6,097 nucleotides of DNA from Elusimicrobiota bacterium (lineage in GTDB: Bacteria > Elusimicrobiota > Elusimicrobia > JACQJN01), in assembly GCA_016205085.1 (NCBI GenBank), contig JACQJN010000248.1, forward strand, positions 1-6,097. The letters run 5' to 3'. A program made the position numbers and the translations under genes. How positions within the stretch are numbered: position 1 is the stretch's first letter; each line of letters starts with the position of its first letter. Under the pieces are notes generated by a model. That model had not been told where the DNA came from and did not search any database. It saw nothing but the letters and a program-made list of their open reading frames with translations. This document shows, piece after piece, positions 5,863-6,097 of the stretch.

Positions 5863-5883
5863 AACCCCACAATATGTGGGGTT
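5863..5883. other. Perfect 9-bp hairpin at the end of the heme-protein gene
   Basis: AACCCCACA (5863-5871) and TGTGGGGTT (5875-5883) pair perfectly around a 3-nt loop. The right arm overlaps the minus-strand stop codon at 5884-5882. No U-run follows on either strand, so it is not a standard intrinsic terminator. It may end or protect the upstream mRNA, or be a protein-binding site between the two transcription units. Confidence 0.55.
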
Positions 5884-6097
5884 AAGTCTTAAAATCTAGG
5901 GGTGGATCAAAGGGATGATAACCATGCCTCTTCTCGTATTCCCTGGCCCAATTTCTTAAGTTTTCCATCCCTTGTTCGTTCTCGGATATGGGAAGACCAA
6001 AGCCACAGGGTCCTGTCATTTCCTCATTGAGGTATTGATAAGCTAAAGGGCTGTGCATCACATGACAGTTGAGACAGGATTGTGGGTGTAGGCGTGA
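5882..6097 (-). CDS. C-terminal fragment of a putative c-type cytochrome (CxxCH protein), 5' end beyond window
   Basis: A minus-strand frame enters at the right edge and stops at TAA 5884-5882, giving the last 71 residues of a protein. CLNCH (residues 8-12 of the fragment) is a c-type heme attachment motif, continued as CLNCHVM, which resembles the CxxCHxM pattern of NapC/NrfH-type cytochromes. A further single Cys (31) and a charged helix (EQGMENLRNWAREYEKRHGY, 41-60) follow, then a Pro-rich end (PFDPPLDF). If truly a c-type cytochrome, it would act outside the cytoplasmic membrane in electron transfer, but one motif in a fragment cannot prove this, and a metal-binding role is also possible. 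It points the same way as the GH3 operon, 77 nt upstream of it. A separate promoter lies between, so it is probably a different transcription unit. Confidence 0.68.
   Translation of the reverse strand, partial: SRLHPQSCLNCHVMHSPLAYQYLNEEMTGPCGFGLPISENEQGMENLRNWAREYEKRHGYHPFDPPLDFKT

Overview
This is a bacterial window with roughly balanced base composition by eye (not computed). It is dense, with mostly minus-strand genes and short gaps; no gap reaches 300 bases. I cannot name the phylum. Cytosolic NagZ-type enzymes, a YtxH-family protein, a c-type heme motif and apparently mixed leaderless and Shine-Dalgarno starts point to a free-living, possibly poorly characterised bacterial lineage. No phage, insertion sequence, CRISPR array or RNA gene is visible.

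Layout, left to right. (1) 1-1373, minus: most of a NagZ-family glycoside hydrolase (GH3), running off the left edge. (2) 1374-1502: a divergent control region with a cluster of nested palindromes between two opposing promoters. (3) 1503-2039, plus: one open frame joining a DUF948-like membrane segment to a YtxH-like protein, with a strong internal ribosome binding site at the junction. (4) 2057-2124: a long hairpin that fits a shared terminator for converging genes. (5) 2123-2314, minus: a 63-residue excisionase/MerR-like DNA-binding protein with its own leader. (6) 2432-5804, minus: a three-gene operon in the order GH3 hydrolase, hotdog acyl-CoA thioesterase, sodium:solute symporter, joined by two ATGA stop/start overlaps. 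(7) 5805-5881: the operon promoter and a perfect hairpin. (8) 5882-6097, minus: the C-terminal end of a protein with one CxxCH heme-attachment motif.

The two GH3 enzymes lack signal peptides and carry the NagZ catalytic residues. This suggests cytosolic turnover of N-acetylglucosamine-containing glycosides such as recycled muropeptides. The symporter made from the same mRNA as one of them could import a related solute, but its substrate cannot be read from the sequence, and the thioesterase link is unexplained. I see no convincing wholly new system. The points most worth checking are the apparent leaderless starts at transcription-unit heads, the palindrome cluster at 1413-1445, the in-frame DUF948/YtxH fusion with internal start, a tandem heptanucleotide repeat inside the second GH3 gene, and the atypical substrate-pocket motif of both GH3 paralogues.
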